Source: Planctomycetota bacterium | Lineage (GTDB): Bacteria; Planctomycetota; UBA1135; UBA2386 | DNA length: 64,000 nucleotides | Assembly: GCA_014192625.1 (NCBI GenBank) | Contig: BJHM01000008.1 | Span: 1 to 64,000 of the forward strand | Direction of reading: 5' to 3' | In this document: positions 1 to 8,405 of the stretch, piece after piece | Layout of the letters: each line of letters starts with the position of its first letter | Numbering within the stretch: position 1 is the first letter of the stretch | Notes under the pieces: generated by a model | Database searches by the model: none | Told to the model about the DNA's origin: nothing | Seen by the model: only the letters and a program-made list of their open reading frames with translations | Program-made: the position numbers and the translations under genes

Positions 1-210
1 CGTGTTCGTGGTGTTGCCGGTCGTGCCGGTCGTATTCGTGGTGTTGCCAGTCGTGCCGGTCGTATTCGTGGTGTTGCCAGTCGTGCCGGTCGTGCCGGTC
101 GTATTCGTGGTGTTGCCAGTCGTGCCGGTCGTGCCGGTCGTATTCGTGGCGTTGCCGGTCGTGCCAGTCGTGCCAGTCGTATTCGTGGCGTTGCCGGTCG
201 TGCCAGTCGT
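1..210. repeat. Coding minisatellite, 30- and 39-bp units
   Basis: Tandem units built from the triplets gtt gcc ggt/agt cgt gcc ggt cgt att cgt ggt/ggc repeat across the left edge. Some units are 30 bp and some 39 bp, the longer ones carrying an extra nine bases. All are multiples of three, so on the minus strand they encode a repeating Asn-Thr-Thr-Gly-Thr-Thr-Gly pattern without breaking the frame. Unit-number variation between strains is likely. The array continues outside the window. Confidence 0.85.
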
Positions 211-969
211 GCTACGAACCGGATTCTGACCTTGTTCGTTGCCAGTTGACTCGAAGGTGTTCGGGGCATTGACCGCGTTGTTCTCGTTCACCTCGATCTT
301 CGTGCCAGTGCTGTCCGTCGTACTGTTCTTGCCTTCACCCGTCGGCGCTGCAGGCATCGACACGTTGTAGCGCTGCTGATAGTTGCTGGCGAAGAAGGTG
401 TCGCCGCTGAACTCGCTCCACCACTGACGCCAACCGAGGACTGCCGCGTGGCGTTGCGTGTCGTTGTCCGAGAGGTGGTCGTAGCCAAAGTCGCGGCCGG
501 TGGCGGCCTTCAATGCTTCATGGCAGAGAAAGCGAACTTCTTTCTTATCATTGTCGAGGCCCTCGATCAGGAGCGGCGATGGTTGCAGGTCACCCATGCT
601 GACCAGCGTGCGAGCCACTTCAAGGCGTGAACTCTCGTTGCTGTCGCGCAGCGCAACTTGCAGCTGCGGGATGGTCCGGCGATCGTGAATGCGACCAAGC
701 ACCCAAGCGCACGAGCTGCGAACCTTGGCATCCTCACTCTGCAGGCCACGCAACAGCGATGGAATCGTCGATTCACCAGTCTGCGACAACCACATCAGGT
801 TGGTCAGCAACTCCTCACGGTGCTGGTAGGGAATCTGCGTAACGCGCGATTCGATCTCTTCCGCCATTAGCGAATTAGGCTTGGAGAACGTAGAAGTGTC
901 GGCGGTGCTAGTAGCGCAACCAGCAAACACGAACAGCAACGCAGAAACAGAAAACGACGCGATCCTCAT
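1..969 (-). CDS. HEAT-repeat lipoprotein with Gly-Thr-Asn repeat tail (partial, left edge)
   Basis: The reading frame is open from an ATG at 969 to the first base of the window, so the C-terminus is missing. Residues 1-18 form a lipoprotein signal ending FVFAGC, with Cys18 as the likely lipidated residue. Residues of about 35-150 form alpha-helical repeats of HEAT type (for example VRSSCAWVLGRI, SSRLEVARTLVSMG, VRFLCHEALKAATG). A Trp-rich segment (GWRQWWSEF) follows, and from about residue 254 the protein becomes a low-complexity Gly/Thr/Asn tail encoded by a DNA minisatellite. HEAT modules are usually protein-binding scaffolds; the likely site is the periplasm or the inner face of the outer membrane. 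Three other HEAT-type proteins with secretion signals lie between 8.4 and 15.2 kb. Function is unknown. Confidence 0.8.
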   Translation of the reverse strand, partial: MRIASFSVSALLFVFAGCATSTADTSTFSKPNSLMAEEIESRVTQIPYQHREELLTNLMWLSQTGESTIPSLLRGLQSEDAKVRSSCAWVLGRIHDRRTIPQLQVALRDSNESSRLEVARTLVSMGDLQPSPLLIEGLDNDKKEVRFLCHEALKAATGRDFGYDHLSDNDTQRHAAVLGWRQWWSEFSGDTFFASNYQQRYNVSMPAAPTGEGKNSTTDSTGTKIEVNENNAVNAPNTFESTGNEQGQNPVRSTTGTTGNATNTTGTTGTTGNATNTTGTTGTTGNTTNTTGTTGTTGNTTNTTGTTGNTTNTTGTTGNTTNT

Positions 970-1291
970 TTGCCTGACCTCGTTGGGAAACTCCGCTCCG
1001 CACGAGCTGTGCGAAACCGCCGCAGGTATCGACCAGCTAGCAGCCCAAACTTGAGACCAAGTAATGCACCCGTCTTCAGGTGCTTCGCCGAATTGCCGAG
1101 GCAACTGTGAAGCACTTCGGCAGGCGCTCCGTTCGAAAAAACCGTGCTAACTGCCACCCCGCGCTACCAACTGGGATTGCGACCATCAGCGCACCATTGC
1201 GCTTGCGCCAATAGTCGAACGTCGTCAAAATCCTCAGCTTGCCCGGCCGCACGGCTGTTGGGTAACGTCGATTTTTGAATCAAGGAATGCA
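970..1291. other. Intergenic region between lipoprotein and HU gene
   Basis: No convincing gene is present. The segment must hold the divergent promoters of the lipoprotein gene and the HU gene, but no promoter hexamers could be assigned with confidence. An imperfect inverted repeat (GTGCTTC with GAAGCAC, 22 bases apart) lies near 1078-1115. The HU gene has a plausible ribosome binding site, aagga at 1282-1286. Confidence 0.5.
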
Positions 1292-1567
1292 ATGAACAAG
1301 GCTGATCTAATCACGGAAGTCCAGAAGCACCTTGGCACCGAATGTTCCAAGGCTCACGCCGAACGGGTCGTCGGTAGTGTGCTTGCATCTATCACTCGTG
1401 GGCTGAAGAAGGACAAGGAAGTCCAACTCGTTGGCTTTGGCACCTTCGCGGTCAAGAATCGCAAGGCGCGCATAGGCCGCAATCCGCAAACCAACCTGCC
1501 GATCCAGATCAAGGCATCACGCACAGTTGGCTTCCGCGCCGGCACCGGCCTCAAGGGCTCGGTCTAA
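1292..1567 (+). CDS. hup: HU-family nucleoid DNA-binding protein
   Basis: A 91-residue protein of the usual HU/IHF length. It begins MNKADLI and has the characteristic beta-arm motif GRNPQT (about residues 63-68), preceded by GFGTFAVKNRKAR, which bends DNA in this family. HU dimers bind double-stranded DNA without strong sequence preference and help organise the nucleoid. The ATG is preceded by aagga at 1282-1286. The gene stands alone between a divergent lipoprotein gene and a convergent aldehyde dehydrogenase gene. HU versus IHF subunit cannot be decided from sequence alone; a single homodimeric HU is most likely. Confidence 0.95.
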   Translation: MNKADLITEVQKHLGTECSKAHAERVVGSVLASITRGLKKDKEVQLVGFGTFAVKNRKARIGRNPQTNLPIQIKASRTVGFRAGTGLKGSV

Positions 1568-1741
1568 AACTGCGCGTCGGTAGCTACTGCGATTCAGACT
1601 GACGGCATTCGGCCACTCATCGAGTAGCCGAGCCTTGCATGAGCTGCCAACCTTGATCAGGTAGCGCAGTTGATGAGACGACACTGCTTGTGTCAATCAG
1701 GTCTGCTTGGTCGGCGATGGGTTGCAACGATTGCGCGAAGG

Positions 1742-3289
1742 TCAGTTCGCGTCGCCACTGCCAAACGAACGCCCAACCAAGGTCCGATCACCTTGGACCG
1801 CGGTTCGCTGCAGATAGAACGCAAGCCCACGCAGGCCGCCGAGTTCTTCGCCGCCACCAGCGCGACCAGGTCCGCCATGAATCGTATGCGGCAGCACGGC
1901 ACCAGGTCCAAGCGCTTGGCCTTGGGTCTTCTCACTGCCAAGCCAAACGCGTCCGTGCCACGGCGCGATCCCGAGCACGGTGGAGTCCAAGAACTCTCGG
2001 TCATCCGAGTAGATGCTCGCAACCAATCCCCCGCCACCTCGGTTGACGAGCGACACTGCATCCGGGGCTTTCCCTGAGTATGGAATCACCGTGGCGCATG
2101 GGCCGAACACTTCAAGCGTGTGCAAGACTTCGGCGTGGGCATCCTTGGCGCGCAACAAAGTAGGTGCGACGAAGTAACCCCGCTCCGCAATCTTGCCAAT
2201 GCCACCGCAGATCAACTCGGCAGCACCGAGTAGGTGCTGCATCCCAGCGCGCACCGAAGTGAGCGCTTCATGGCTGGCGATTGGTCCCATGCGAACATCA
2301 TTGTCCAGCGGGTTGCCGATCTTGGTCGCCTTCAAGCGCTCAAGGATCGCGGCCTCGGCTTCGGCCATGAGTTCAACCGGCACAAAGATCCTCCGCACCG
2401 CAGTGCACTTCTGCCCGGCCTTCTGCGTCATGTCCGTGGCGATGTTGGTTACGAACTGCGCAAACGTGTCCCCGCCAAGGTCGACATCCGGACCGAGCAC
2501 CGCCGAGTTGATCGAGTCGGCCTCGATCGTTACGCGAACGCTGTTCTGTATGAGGTGCTTGTTGCCACGGATGATCGCACCCGTTGCCGCCGAACCTGTG
2601 AATGCAACGCCATCCATCGCACCAAGTCGATCGAGTAGGCCACTGACGGAGCCCGCCATAAATTGGAAACTGCCGGCCGGCAAAAAACCGCTCTCCACCA
2701 CAATCTGGGCGATGCGAAACGCAAGGAGTGCGCTGGCCGTGCCTGGCTTCTCAATCACCGGCACACCGGCGAGCAATGCACACGCCATCTTCTCGCCCAT
2801 CCCCCAACCCGGAAAGTTGAACGCGTTGATGTGCAGCGCAACGCCCCTGCGCGGCGACAAGATGTGCTGGCCCCAGAATCGCGGCGTGCGGCCAAGCTGC
2901 ACACCTTCACCATCGACTAGCATGTTACCGGTTGGCATCTGCGCGCCCAGACTTGCGTAGTAGGACAGCGTGCCAGTCATGCCATCGAGATCAAACTTGG
3001 CATCGCCCCGCGTGTTGCCGCCGTTGCGACCAGAAATCTCGATCAGTTCGTCACGGCATTCGTGCAACTTGGTCGCGAGCTTTTTCAGGATCTCGGCCCG
3101 GCCTCGGAAACCAAGCGAAGCCAAGGCCGGGGCCCCGTGGTTGCGCGCATGCAAAAGCGCAGCATCAAAATCGACTCCGCCTTGGTTGACACTTCCCAGA
3201 ACCGCCTCGGTCGCTGGATCGTGCAGGGTCTTTGCATCGCCACTGCCATTCGTCCATTGGCCGGCCACGTAACTTTGCAGCTGAGTCAT
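1742..3289 (-). CDS. PaaZ/BoxD-type CoA-linked semialdehyde dehydrogenase (single domain)
   Basis: A 515-residue aldehyde dehydrogenase that resembles the N-terminal domain of PaaZ throughout. Shared segments include INAFNFPGWGMGEK, FTGSAATG, IEADSIN (general-base Glu), KAGQKCTAVRR (catalytic Cys) and HGGPGRAGGGEELGGLR. PaaZ acts on an open-chain CoA-thioester semialdehyde in phenylacetate breakdown, and the related BoxD does so in aerobic benzoyl-CoA degradation. The MaoC-like ring-hydrolase domain of PaaZ is absent, as in BoxD. No other paa or box genes are in the window, so the substrate is inferred only broadly. The ATG at 3289 fits the family start (MTQLQSYVAGQW); a GTG at 3319 would add ten residues. 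Confidence 0.85.
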   Translation of the reverse strand: MTQLQSYVAGQWTNGSGDAKTLHDPATEAVLGSVNQGGVDFDAALLHARNHGAPALASLGFRGRAEILKKLATKLHECRDELIEISGRNGGNTRGDAKFDLDGMTGTLSYYASLGAQMPTGNMLVDGEGVQLGRTPRFWGQHILSPRRGVALHINAFNFPGWGMGEKMACALLAGVPVIEKPGTASALLAFRIAQIVVESGFLPAGSFQFMAGSVSGLLDRLGAMDGVAFTGSAATGAIIRGNKHLIQNSVRVTIEADSINSAVLGPDVDLGGDTFAQFVTNIATDMTQKAGQKCTAVRRIFVPVELMAEAEAAILERLKATKIGNPLDNDVRMGPIASHEALTSVRAGMQHLLGAAELICGGIGKIAERGYFVAPTLLRAKDAHAEVLHTLEVFGPCATVIPYSGKAPDAVSLVNRGGGGLVASIYSDDREFLDSTVLGIAPWHGRVWLGSEKTQGQALGPGAVLPHTIHGGPGRAGGGEELGGLRGLAFYLQRTAVQGDRTLVGRSFGSGDAN

Positions 3290-3370
3290 CGGCAGGAGCC
3301 TATTCGCCTGTGCCCACACAAGCCAAGGCCGCGATGGCGCTATCCTTCTTAGGAGTTAGCCTTTCACCCA

Positions 3371-3802
3371 ATGCTTCGTCAAATCATCTGTGCCTCCCTT
3401 TTCAGCTTGTCTTCGTGCGCAATCGGCCGCCAAGAAATTAACAGCCCCATCGATGCCACAATTGTGGCGACCCTGAAGCCTGGCACCACCACCGCCAAAG
3501 AAGTCGTTGAGCGCCTCGGCGCACCGACGGACATCGTGCAACTCGGCCGCCGCGTTGCGTATCGCTACGACGCAAGCGTCACGAAGAGCGCGGGCTTGGT
3601 GTTGATCCTGTTCAACATGTTTGGCCAAGACACACGCACGGACCGAGTGTTTGTGTTCTTTGACGAGAAGGACGTGCTGACACACTACGGCGCAACCTTC
3701 GCCGTGCACCGCACCCAATATGCATTGCCATGGCAGAACGTTCACGATGCCAGTGACAATGCGGAACGCGACGCGAAGCGGCCGGGAGTGAACGGCCAGT
3801 GA
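3371..3802 (+). CDS. BamE/SmpA-like lipoprotein 1
   Basis: A 143-residue protein with a lipoprotein signal ending LFSLSSC (Cys16). The mature part contains the pattern TTTAKEVVERLGAPTDIV, typical of the small BamE/SmpA/OmlA fold in which a short helix precedes LGxP. A hydrophobic stretch, GLVLILFNMFG, follows about two-thirds along. BamE proteins are outer-membrane lipoproteins of the beta-barrel assembly complex, but many unrelated lipoproteins share the fold, so membership of a BAM complex is not claimed. The stop codon overlaps the GTG start of the next gene, indicating coupled translation. No strong Shine-Dalgarno sequence is visible. Confidence 0.75.
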   Translation: MLRQIICASLFSLSSCAIGRQEINSPIDATIVATLKPGTTTAKEVVERLGAPTDIVQLGRRVAYRYDASVTKSAGLVLILFNMFGQDTRTDRVFVFFDEKDVLTHYGATFAVHRTQYALPWQNVHDASDNAERDAKRPGVNGQ

Positions 3803-4239
3803 AGTGGCCTCGCTGCGTATTACTGCTCTCGTTGCCGATTTTGACACCGAGTTGCCTGCAGGTGGGCTTTGGTGCGAGTCGCAATGAGGAGCCAGTGGCA
3901 GAAGCCACCCTTGCATCACTGCATGCAGGAGATGACGACCTCGCAACATGTCTGAAAAAACTCGGCGCACCGAACATGGTGTGGGAATACCGTGGCAACG
4001 GGATGGCGCTAGGCTGGGTATCCGAGGACTCGACGGACTGGGACCTGGATGTCAGCTTTAGCTTTCAACGCTTCGCATCCGCCAAGTTTAGTCTCGATTG
4101 GGATGACCTAGACTTGCCGGGCGTCGTGCTCTGGTTTGACGCGAGCCTGCACCTCGAACGCTGGCAGAAGGGCCTGATGCGGGAGATGGTCCAGAGCTAC
4201 CGCAGAACCGCAGATGTCGATCTCGACGTCGGCAGCTAA
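3799..4239 (+). CDS. BamE/SmpA-like lipoprotein 2
   Basis: A 146-residue protein starting at a GTG whose last two bases are part of the upstream stop (GTGA). Residues 1-19 form a signal ending LTPSC, so lipid attachment at Cys19 is probable, though the lipobox is imperfect. The mature region has HAGDDDLATCLKKLGAP followed by VWEYRGNGMALGWV, the same short-helix plus LGAP pattern as its neighbour, so the two look like diverged duplicates. The C-terminal half is acidic and rich in aromatic residues. Function is unknown; the tight coupling suggests the two lipoproteins act together. Confidence 0.7.
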   Translation: MKWPRCVLLLSLPILTPSCLQVGFGASRNEEPVAEATLASLHAGDDDLATCLKKLGAPNMVWEYRGNGMALGWVSEDSTDWDLDVSFSFQRFASAKFSLDWDDLDLPGVVLWFDASLHLERWQKGLMREMVQSYRRTADVDLDVGS

Positions 4240-4298
4240 CGACCAGCTGACTGCGCCTTGTTGCGCTCGCTTGCGTGGCGCAAAAGCGGAATCGCAAA

Positions 4299-4320
4299 GC
4301 TATGCAATACTGGGCATAGC
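4299..4320. terminator. Candidate bidirectional terminator hairpin
   Basis: A perfect 7-bp inverted repeat, GCTATGC/GCATAGC with an 8-base loop, lies between the 3' ends of two convergent genes (4239 and 4361). On the minus strand it is followed by TTTGCG, which gives only a weak T-rich tract. Placement argues for a terminator; strength is uncertain. Confidence 0.4.
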
Positions 4321-4360
4321 CCCCAGTGCGGAGAAAGCGAAGTGGTCGAACAGCGGTCGA

Positions 4361-5260
4361 CTATGGGGCGACGAACTGCAGCAGCTCGTGGTAGCGGCGA
4401 TCCACAGTTGCGCGATCGGCGGCAGCGATCCGCGAGACGCCAAAGCCTTCCACATTTAGGCTCGCCGTCACCGTGCCATAAGCAAGGGCACGCTTCATGT
4501 TACTGAAGTTGAGGTGATCGCAGCCATCAAGATAGCCCATGAAGCCACCGGCAAAGCTGTCGCCAGCGCCAGTCGGATCGACAACGGACTCGGTCGGGTA
4601 GGCAGGAATGGCGTAGTGAAAATAGTTGCTGAACAGGAAGCAGCCGTGCTCCCCTTTCTTCAAAATAACGAGCGAAGGTCCAAGCGCGAGGACCTTTTTA
4701 CCAGCCTTGATGAGATTGCTCTCGCCAGTGAGTTGCTTGGCCTCGGCATCATTGAGGATGACGCCATGAACCTTGCGCAACAGTTCTAGCAAGCCATCTC
4801 GTTCGCGTTCGATCCAGAGATCCATGGTGTCTGCGACGATGAACTTCGGCGCGTGCATCTGCTGCAGCACCGACAGCTGAGTTGCCGGCGCACCATTGGC
4901 AAGAAATACGAACGGGGAGTCTTGGAACGAGTTCGGCACTTTGGGCTGAAACGACCCGAACGTGTTGAGCTGCACATCGATCGTAATACGCGAGTTCATG
5001 TCCGCCGAGTAACGCCCGTGCCAACGAAACGTCTTGCCTGGTTTCTCTTCGAGACCGGCGATATCGATGCCGTGTTGGGTCAACAACTGGCGGTGTTCCG
5101 CTGGGAAGTCCTGCCCGACAACGCTGACCAAGCGCACCTTGGTGAACAGCCGCGCGGCAAGCGCAAAGTAAGTCGAGGACCCACCAAGGCAATCCTTAGC
5201 GGTGCCATGCGGGGTTTCAACGGTATCAAAAGCAGTCGAGCCAACGACAAGCAGTGTCAT
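4361..5260 (-). CDS. PfkB-family sugar/nucleoside kinase
   Basis: A 299-residue ribokinase-fold kinase. The C-terminal signature DPTGAGDSFAGGFMG contains the catalytic Asp and anion hole of the PfkB family, and the N-terminal LVVGSTAFDTVETP and CLGGSSTYFALAARL match the substrate-binding part. The family phosphorylates sugars, nucleosides or related alcohols with ATP; the substrate cannot be read from the sequence. It is the last gene of a minus-strand run beginning near 9433, separated by 81 bases from the flippase-like gene. That linkage hints at a role in making or recycling an envelope glycoconjugate, which is inference only. Confidence 0.85.
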   Translation of the reverse strand: MTLLVVGSTAFDTVETPHGTAKDCLGGSSTYFALAARLFTKVRLVSVVGQDFPAEHRQLLTQHGIDIAGLEEKPGKTFRWHGRYSADMNSRITIDVQLNTFGSFQPKVPNSFQDSPFVFLANGAPATQLSVLQQMHAPKFIVADTMDLWIERERDGLLELLRKVHGVILNDAEAKQLTGESNLIKAGKKVLALGPSLVILKKGEHGCFLFSNYFHYAIPAYPTESVVDPTGAGDSFAGGFMGYLDGCDHLNFSNMKRALAYGTVTASLNVEGFGVSRIAAADRATVDRRYHELLQFVAP

Positions 5261-5341
5261 GCGTTCCTCATGGGCGAAGCAGCGCAGTTTGCCAGACGCA
5301 CCGGCCCGGAGACAAGCAGATCGAAAGGATCGTTGACTCTG

Positions 5342-6604
5342 CTAGCTGACTTTCTGCTCCTGCTCTAGTTCGACTTCGTGCTGGATATCCGCCTTGGTGA
5401 CGCGTTCGCGACTCGTCAGCACAAACACCCCACCGAGCAACGACCACACGGTCAGATGCAGCCGATACAGCACCGAAAGAGCTACCGCACGGGTGCCCAT
5501 GACCTGAACCGCGTTGCCTAGATCACCAGCGACATAAATCGCACCGTATTTACCAAAGAGCCAGCGGAAGAGCCCTTCACCAACTCCCCAGCCGTTTGGT
5601 GCAATTGGAATCGCCGAGACAATGTTGATCACCGGGATCAATACGAAATATTCGGCCCGCGGCATGCCAACCCCAAGTGCCTCACCAACAAACATCACAC
5701 TGGCTACCGAGACGATGTGATTGCCGATGCCCGCCAGCAGACTGAAGATAATCACCGACTTGTGGTCGCGGTAGAAATACACCGCGTCGTTGATCATGTG
5801 CAGCGCGCGGCCAAGCTTTGCCGGCAACTTATTTAGCAGCACGTTTAGCCGGATCAGCGACCGCAGGCGCCTGCTGAAGGAGAACAAGAACACCAACCCC
5901 ACAAAAAACATCACGCCCCAAATCCCGATCGCAAGCGGCGCAAAGCGATCAAACGAGAACAACACCAGTACTGCCGCCAAGATCGCTAGTGAAGTGAGTC
6001 CAAGCACTCGATCCACGATCACCGAGACCAGTGCGGGGACGCGCTTTTCGGGGCACCGCTTCATGATGTAGAGCGCTTTGATCAAGTCGCCGCCGGTAGC
6101 GCCGGGCACCACAGTGTTGAAGAACGTGCCGATCCAAGTGTAGGCCAGTGCTTCGCGCAACTTGACGGCAATGCCGTTCACGCGCAGCAGCCAAAACCAT
6201 CTGGCTCCCGCCATCAACAAAGTCAGGAAGTAGCAGAACGCGCCCAGCGCAAAAAGCCCGCGATCGAGGTTGCGCCAATAGGTAATGAGACCTGGCTCAA
6301 TCTCGAGATCACGACCATCCACTTGCCGGCCGCGCGTCATTACCGTTGCTGACGCAGCTGCTGGGGCGGGCAGAATCGCCACTTTTTCGATGTTCCACGG
6401 TCCATCGATTCGCACATCCTTGACTGTCACCAAAGCCGGTTTCCCATCAACGGTCGTTGCACCGTTCACAGTTTGGGGCGGCTCCGCGGGCGTAGTGAAG
6501 ATCAGGCGATCATGCCAGTGCACAGAGCCCAGCACCCAGGCCATCAAGCCAACGACGAACAGCAGCTTGAGGATGGTCAACAACCATTGCTTCACGACTC
6601 CCAC
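5342..6604 (-). CDS. Flippase-like membrane protein (LPG synthase TM-domain / UPF0104 family)
   Basis: A 420-residue polytopic membrane protein. After one N-terminal transmembrane segment there is a soluble insert of about 90 residues (roughly 30-120), followed by about seven more hydrophobic segments. The family hallmark near the end is APNGWGVGEGLFRWLFG, with VPGATGGDLIKA earlier, as in the transmembrane domain of MprF and in YbhN/AglD-like proteins. These proteins are thought to move or modify lipid-linked substrates. Its start overlaps the upstream DUF366 gene by 13 bases. The extracytoplasmic insert between helices 1 and 2 is unusual for the family and may bind a partner. Confidence 0.8.
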   Translation of the reverse strand: MGVVKQWLLTILKLLFVVGLMAWVLGSVHWHDRLIFTTPAEPPQTVNGATTVDGKPALVTVKDVRIDGPWNIEKVAILPAPAAASATVMTRGRQVDGRDLEIEPGLITYWRNLDRGLFALGAFCYFLTLLMAGARWFWLLRVNGIAVKLREALAYTWIGTFFNTVVPGATGGDLIKALYIMKRCPEKRVPALVSVIVDRVLGLTSLAILAAVLVLFSFDRFAPLAIGIWGVMFFVGLVFLFSFSRRLRSLIRLNVLLNKLPAKLGRALHMINDAVYFYRDHKSVIIFSLLAGIGNHIVSVASVMFVGEALGVGMPRAEYFVLIPVINIVSAIPIAPNGWGVGEGLFRWLFGKYGAIYVAGDLGNAVQVMGTRAVALSVLYRLHLTVWSLLGGVFVLTSRERVTKADIQHEVELEQEQKVS

Positions 6605-7161
6605 TCTCCTTTTGCACGCACCTTGGCGCGGGCCTCAACGATGCTCAGTTGTTCTTCAGCAGCGCGCTGAAACAATCGTTCCGCGAACTCGCGCGGGTTG
6701 ACAGCAAGTTGCTGCAAAGTGGCGGTGTGAACTGGCGCACCGCCTTCTGTGACGTTCACTGCAAAGTGTAAAACGCTGCTCACCGGCGTAACGGTGGCGA
6801 TCGAGATGGACAACTTGCCATCGCCAATGAATAAATCGTCCCCTTCGCGTCGCAGACCACTCATGGGCGCGAGTGCCAAGAGCACTTCGGCGGCCTGCGC
6901 CGACAATAGCCGTTGACGATGCACCGCGAGCAACAGGTCGGGCATTGCAAAAGACTCCCAAATGAAGTGCAGCATGTCGTCACCGGCAATGCCGGGCCCA
7001 GCCAAGTCGGCCAAGTCGGCAATCTCACTGCGCACTACGTTGCAGGGCCCGCGGAACGCCACCAGCGCATCGCCAGGAATGGCGCATTGCATGAGGATCC
7101 AGTGGGCACGCAACTGGGAACCGTCGTAGGCAATTGGGTGGTCGATCCACAACGTTTTCAT
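6592..7161 (-). CDS. DUF366-family protein
   Basis: A 189-residue soluble protein matching the DUF366 pattern from memory: an N-terminal YDGSQLRAHWI, then FRGPCNV, DDMLHFIWE, a basic HRQRLLSAQ, and DDLFIGDGKLSISIAT. The family occurs in archaea and scattered bacteria and has no established function that I know of. Here it overlaps the upstream lipoprotein gene by 4 bases and the downstream flippase-like gene by 13 bases, so the three are probably co-translated. The concentration of conserved Asp, His and Arg residues is compatible with an enzyme. Confidence 0.75.
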   Translation of the reverse strand: MKTLWIDHPIAYDGSQLRAHWILMQCAIPGDALVAFRGPCNVVRSEIADLADLAGPGIAGDDMLHFIWESFAMPDLLLAVHRQRLLSAQAAEVLLALAPMSGLRREGDDLFIGDGKLSISIATVTPVSSVLHFAVNVTEGGAPVHTATLQQLAVNPREFAERLFQRAAEEQLSIVEARAKVRAKGEWES

Positions 7162-8405
7162 AAGGCAGTCTTCCGGTAACTCTCATACCAGGCCCTTACC
7201 CATTGCACGCCAGAGTCGTCGCCTTCGGCTGCCAGGTCGAGCCGCGTGCGCCGGATGCAAAGCGCCATCGCTTCGAGTGCCGGCAATTGCAACGGCGACA
7301 TCAGCTCATCCTCGAGCGCACGTCGTGCGAGGAAGTCGATCGGCGCGGTCGATTGCCAATCGGCGCGACCTGGCAACTGCACTTTTTGTTTCGCGCGTTC
7401 GAGGTCGAGTTGGCCGCACATGTGAATCAGACGCAACTGAGTTGTCGGATCGAGCTCGATGACTTCGCCGCGTGCTGCCGCGACCTCGGACGGACGAGTG
7501 ATGAGCGCCAGCAGCATCGGCACGCTATTCGGACCACCGGCGCAGTGCAGGATCTCCAAGGCTCGAAGGCGTACCTCAATGCGGTTCCGATCCAGGTCCT
7601 GAAGTGCCCGCCGCATAGTCCACTGAATCGCATGCTGCAATGCCCGCCGCAGCGCCTCCGTGGTGGGCGTGATTAGTTGCTCATCACGCTCCTCAGAAAG
7701 CGCCGTGGCCAAGTCTGCAACCAACGCAAGCCGGCCTTCGTAGCGAGGAACAGGCTGCGCGGTGATCGACCCCAGAGCTTGTGAATACTTTCCTTGCGCG
7801 TCCATCGACAATGCCTCGCCAACCGCATAACGGCCAGCAGGACGAAGCTCGCGAATGACCGACAGGGAGCTTTGCAGCACGCTTTGCTCCGACTCAGTCA
7901 GGTCGCCACGTTCTATGCCAAGGTAAATATCGAACCCCTGCGCCTTCACCAACAACGCGAGGCCGCTGAGCGCGACAATGCGATTGAGCGCCGACGGATC
8001 AAGTTCGGCAATGCGGACGAGTCGCTGCGTCGTTTGCGCGGTGTGCAGCAGATTTCCGCCACAGCTTGCCGCCATTGCCTGGGCCAGTTCTCTTGCCCGG
8101 CCACTCGGGTTGTCGAGTTCGACGCTGGTAGTCTGACCAGCAACCAGCAGCAGCAATGGCTTGACTGGTCGAACGAACAGCCAGCGCGAATACCAAGGCG
8201 ATTCCTGAACCTTGCGCTGATAGATGATGCGCTGCTCATCGCCGCTGCCTTCGAGTCGGGCAACCGCATCCAAATCACGCTCAAGTTCGCTGTAGGAGAG
8301 ATGACTGACGGAGCAACCAGCACCAGACAGTGCGATGGCTAACAGCCATCGTGCACAGTTGCGGCCCTCACGCGAGCAAGCACGACTGCGGTTCACTTTG
8401 ACCAT
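7158..8405 (-). CDS. Predicted lipoprotein or secreted protein, unknown function
   Basis: A 415-residue protein with no domain I recognise. An Arg-rich start leads into WLLAIALSGAGC, a secretion signal with an imperfect lipobox (Cys31). The mature part is largely helical, with a few weak HEAT-like segments (for example VRLRALEILHCAGG). The ATG at 8405 is preceded by GGAG six bases upstream; an ATG at 8417 is the alternative. The gene overlaps the preceding HEAT/TPR lipoprotein gene by 13 bases and DUF366 by 4 bases, placing it firmly in the five-gene run. Confidence 0.7.
   Translation of the reverse strand: MVKVNRSRACSREGRNCARWLLAIALSGAGCSVSHLSYSELERDLDAVARLEGSGDEQRIIYQRKVQESPWYSRWLFVRPVKPLLLLVAGQTTSVELDNPSGRARELAQAMAASCGGNLLHTAQTTQRLVRIAELDPSALNRIVALSGLALLVKAQGFDIYLGIERGDLTESEQSVLQSSLSVIRELRPAGRYAVGEALSMDAQGKYSQALGSITAQPVPRYEGRLALVADLATALSEERDEQLITPTTEALRRALQHAIQWTMRRALQDLDRNRIEVRLRALEILHCAGGPNSVPMLLALITRPSEVAAARGEVIELDPTTQLRLIHMCGQLDLERAKQKVQLPGRADWQSTAPIDFLARRALEDELMSPLQLPALEAMALCIRRTRLDLAAEGDDSGVQWVRAWYESYRKTAL

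Noticed and set aside
1-210. Possible CRISPR array
   Set aside because: The repeats are contiguous with no unique spacers and stay in frame with the lipoprotein gene.
2-229. Plus-strand frame rich in Val and Pro
   Set aside because: It is the antisense reading of the minisatellite that encodes the lipoprotein tail; no start signal or family resemblance.
966-1157. 63-residue minus-strand frame upstream of the lipoprotein
   Set aside because: It overlaps the lipoprotein start, shows no homology or ribosome binding site, and is Arg-rich in the manner of chance frames in G+C-rich DNA.
4749-5192. 147-residue minus-strand frame inside the PfkB kinase gene
   Set aside because: It is an alternative frame fully inside a well-supported kinase gene.
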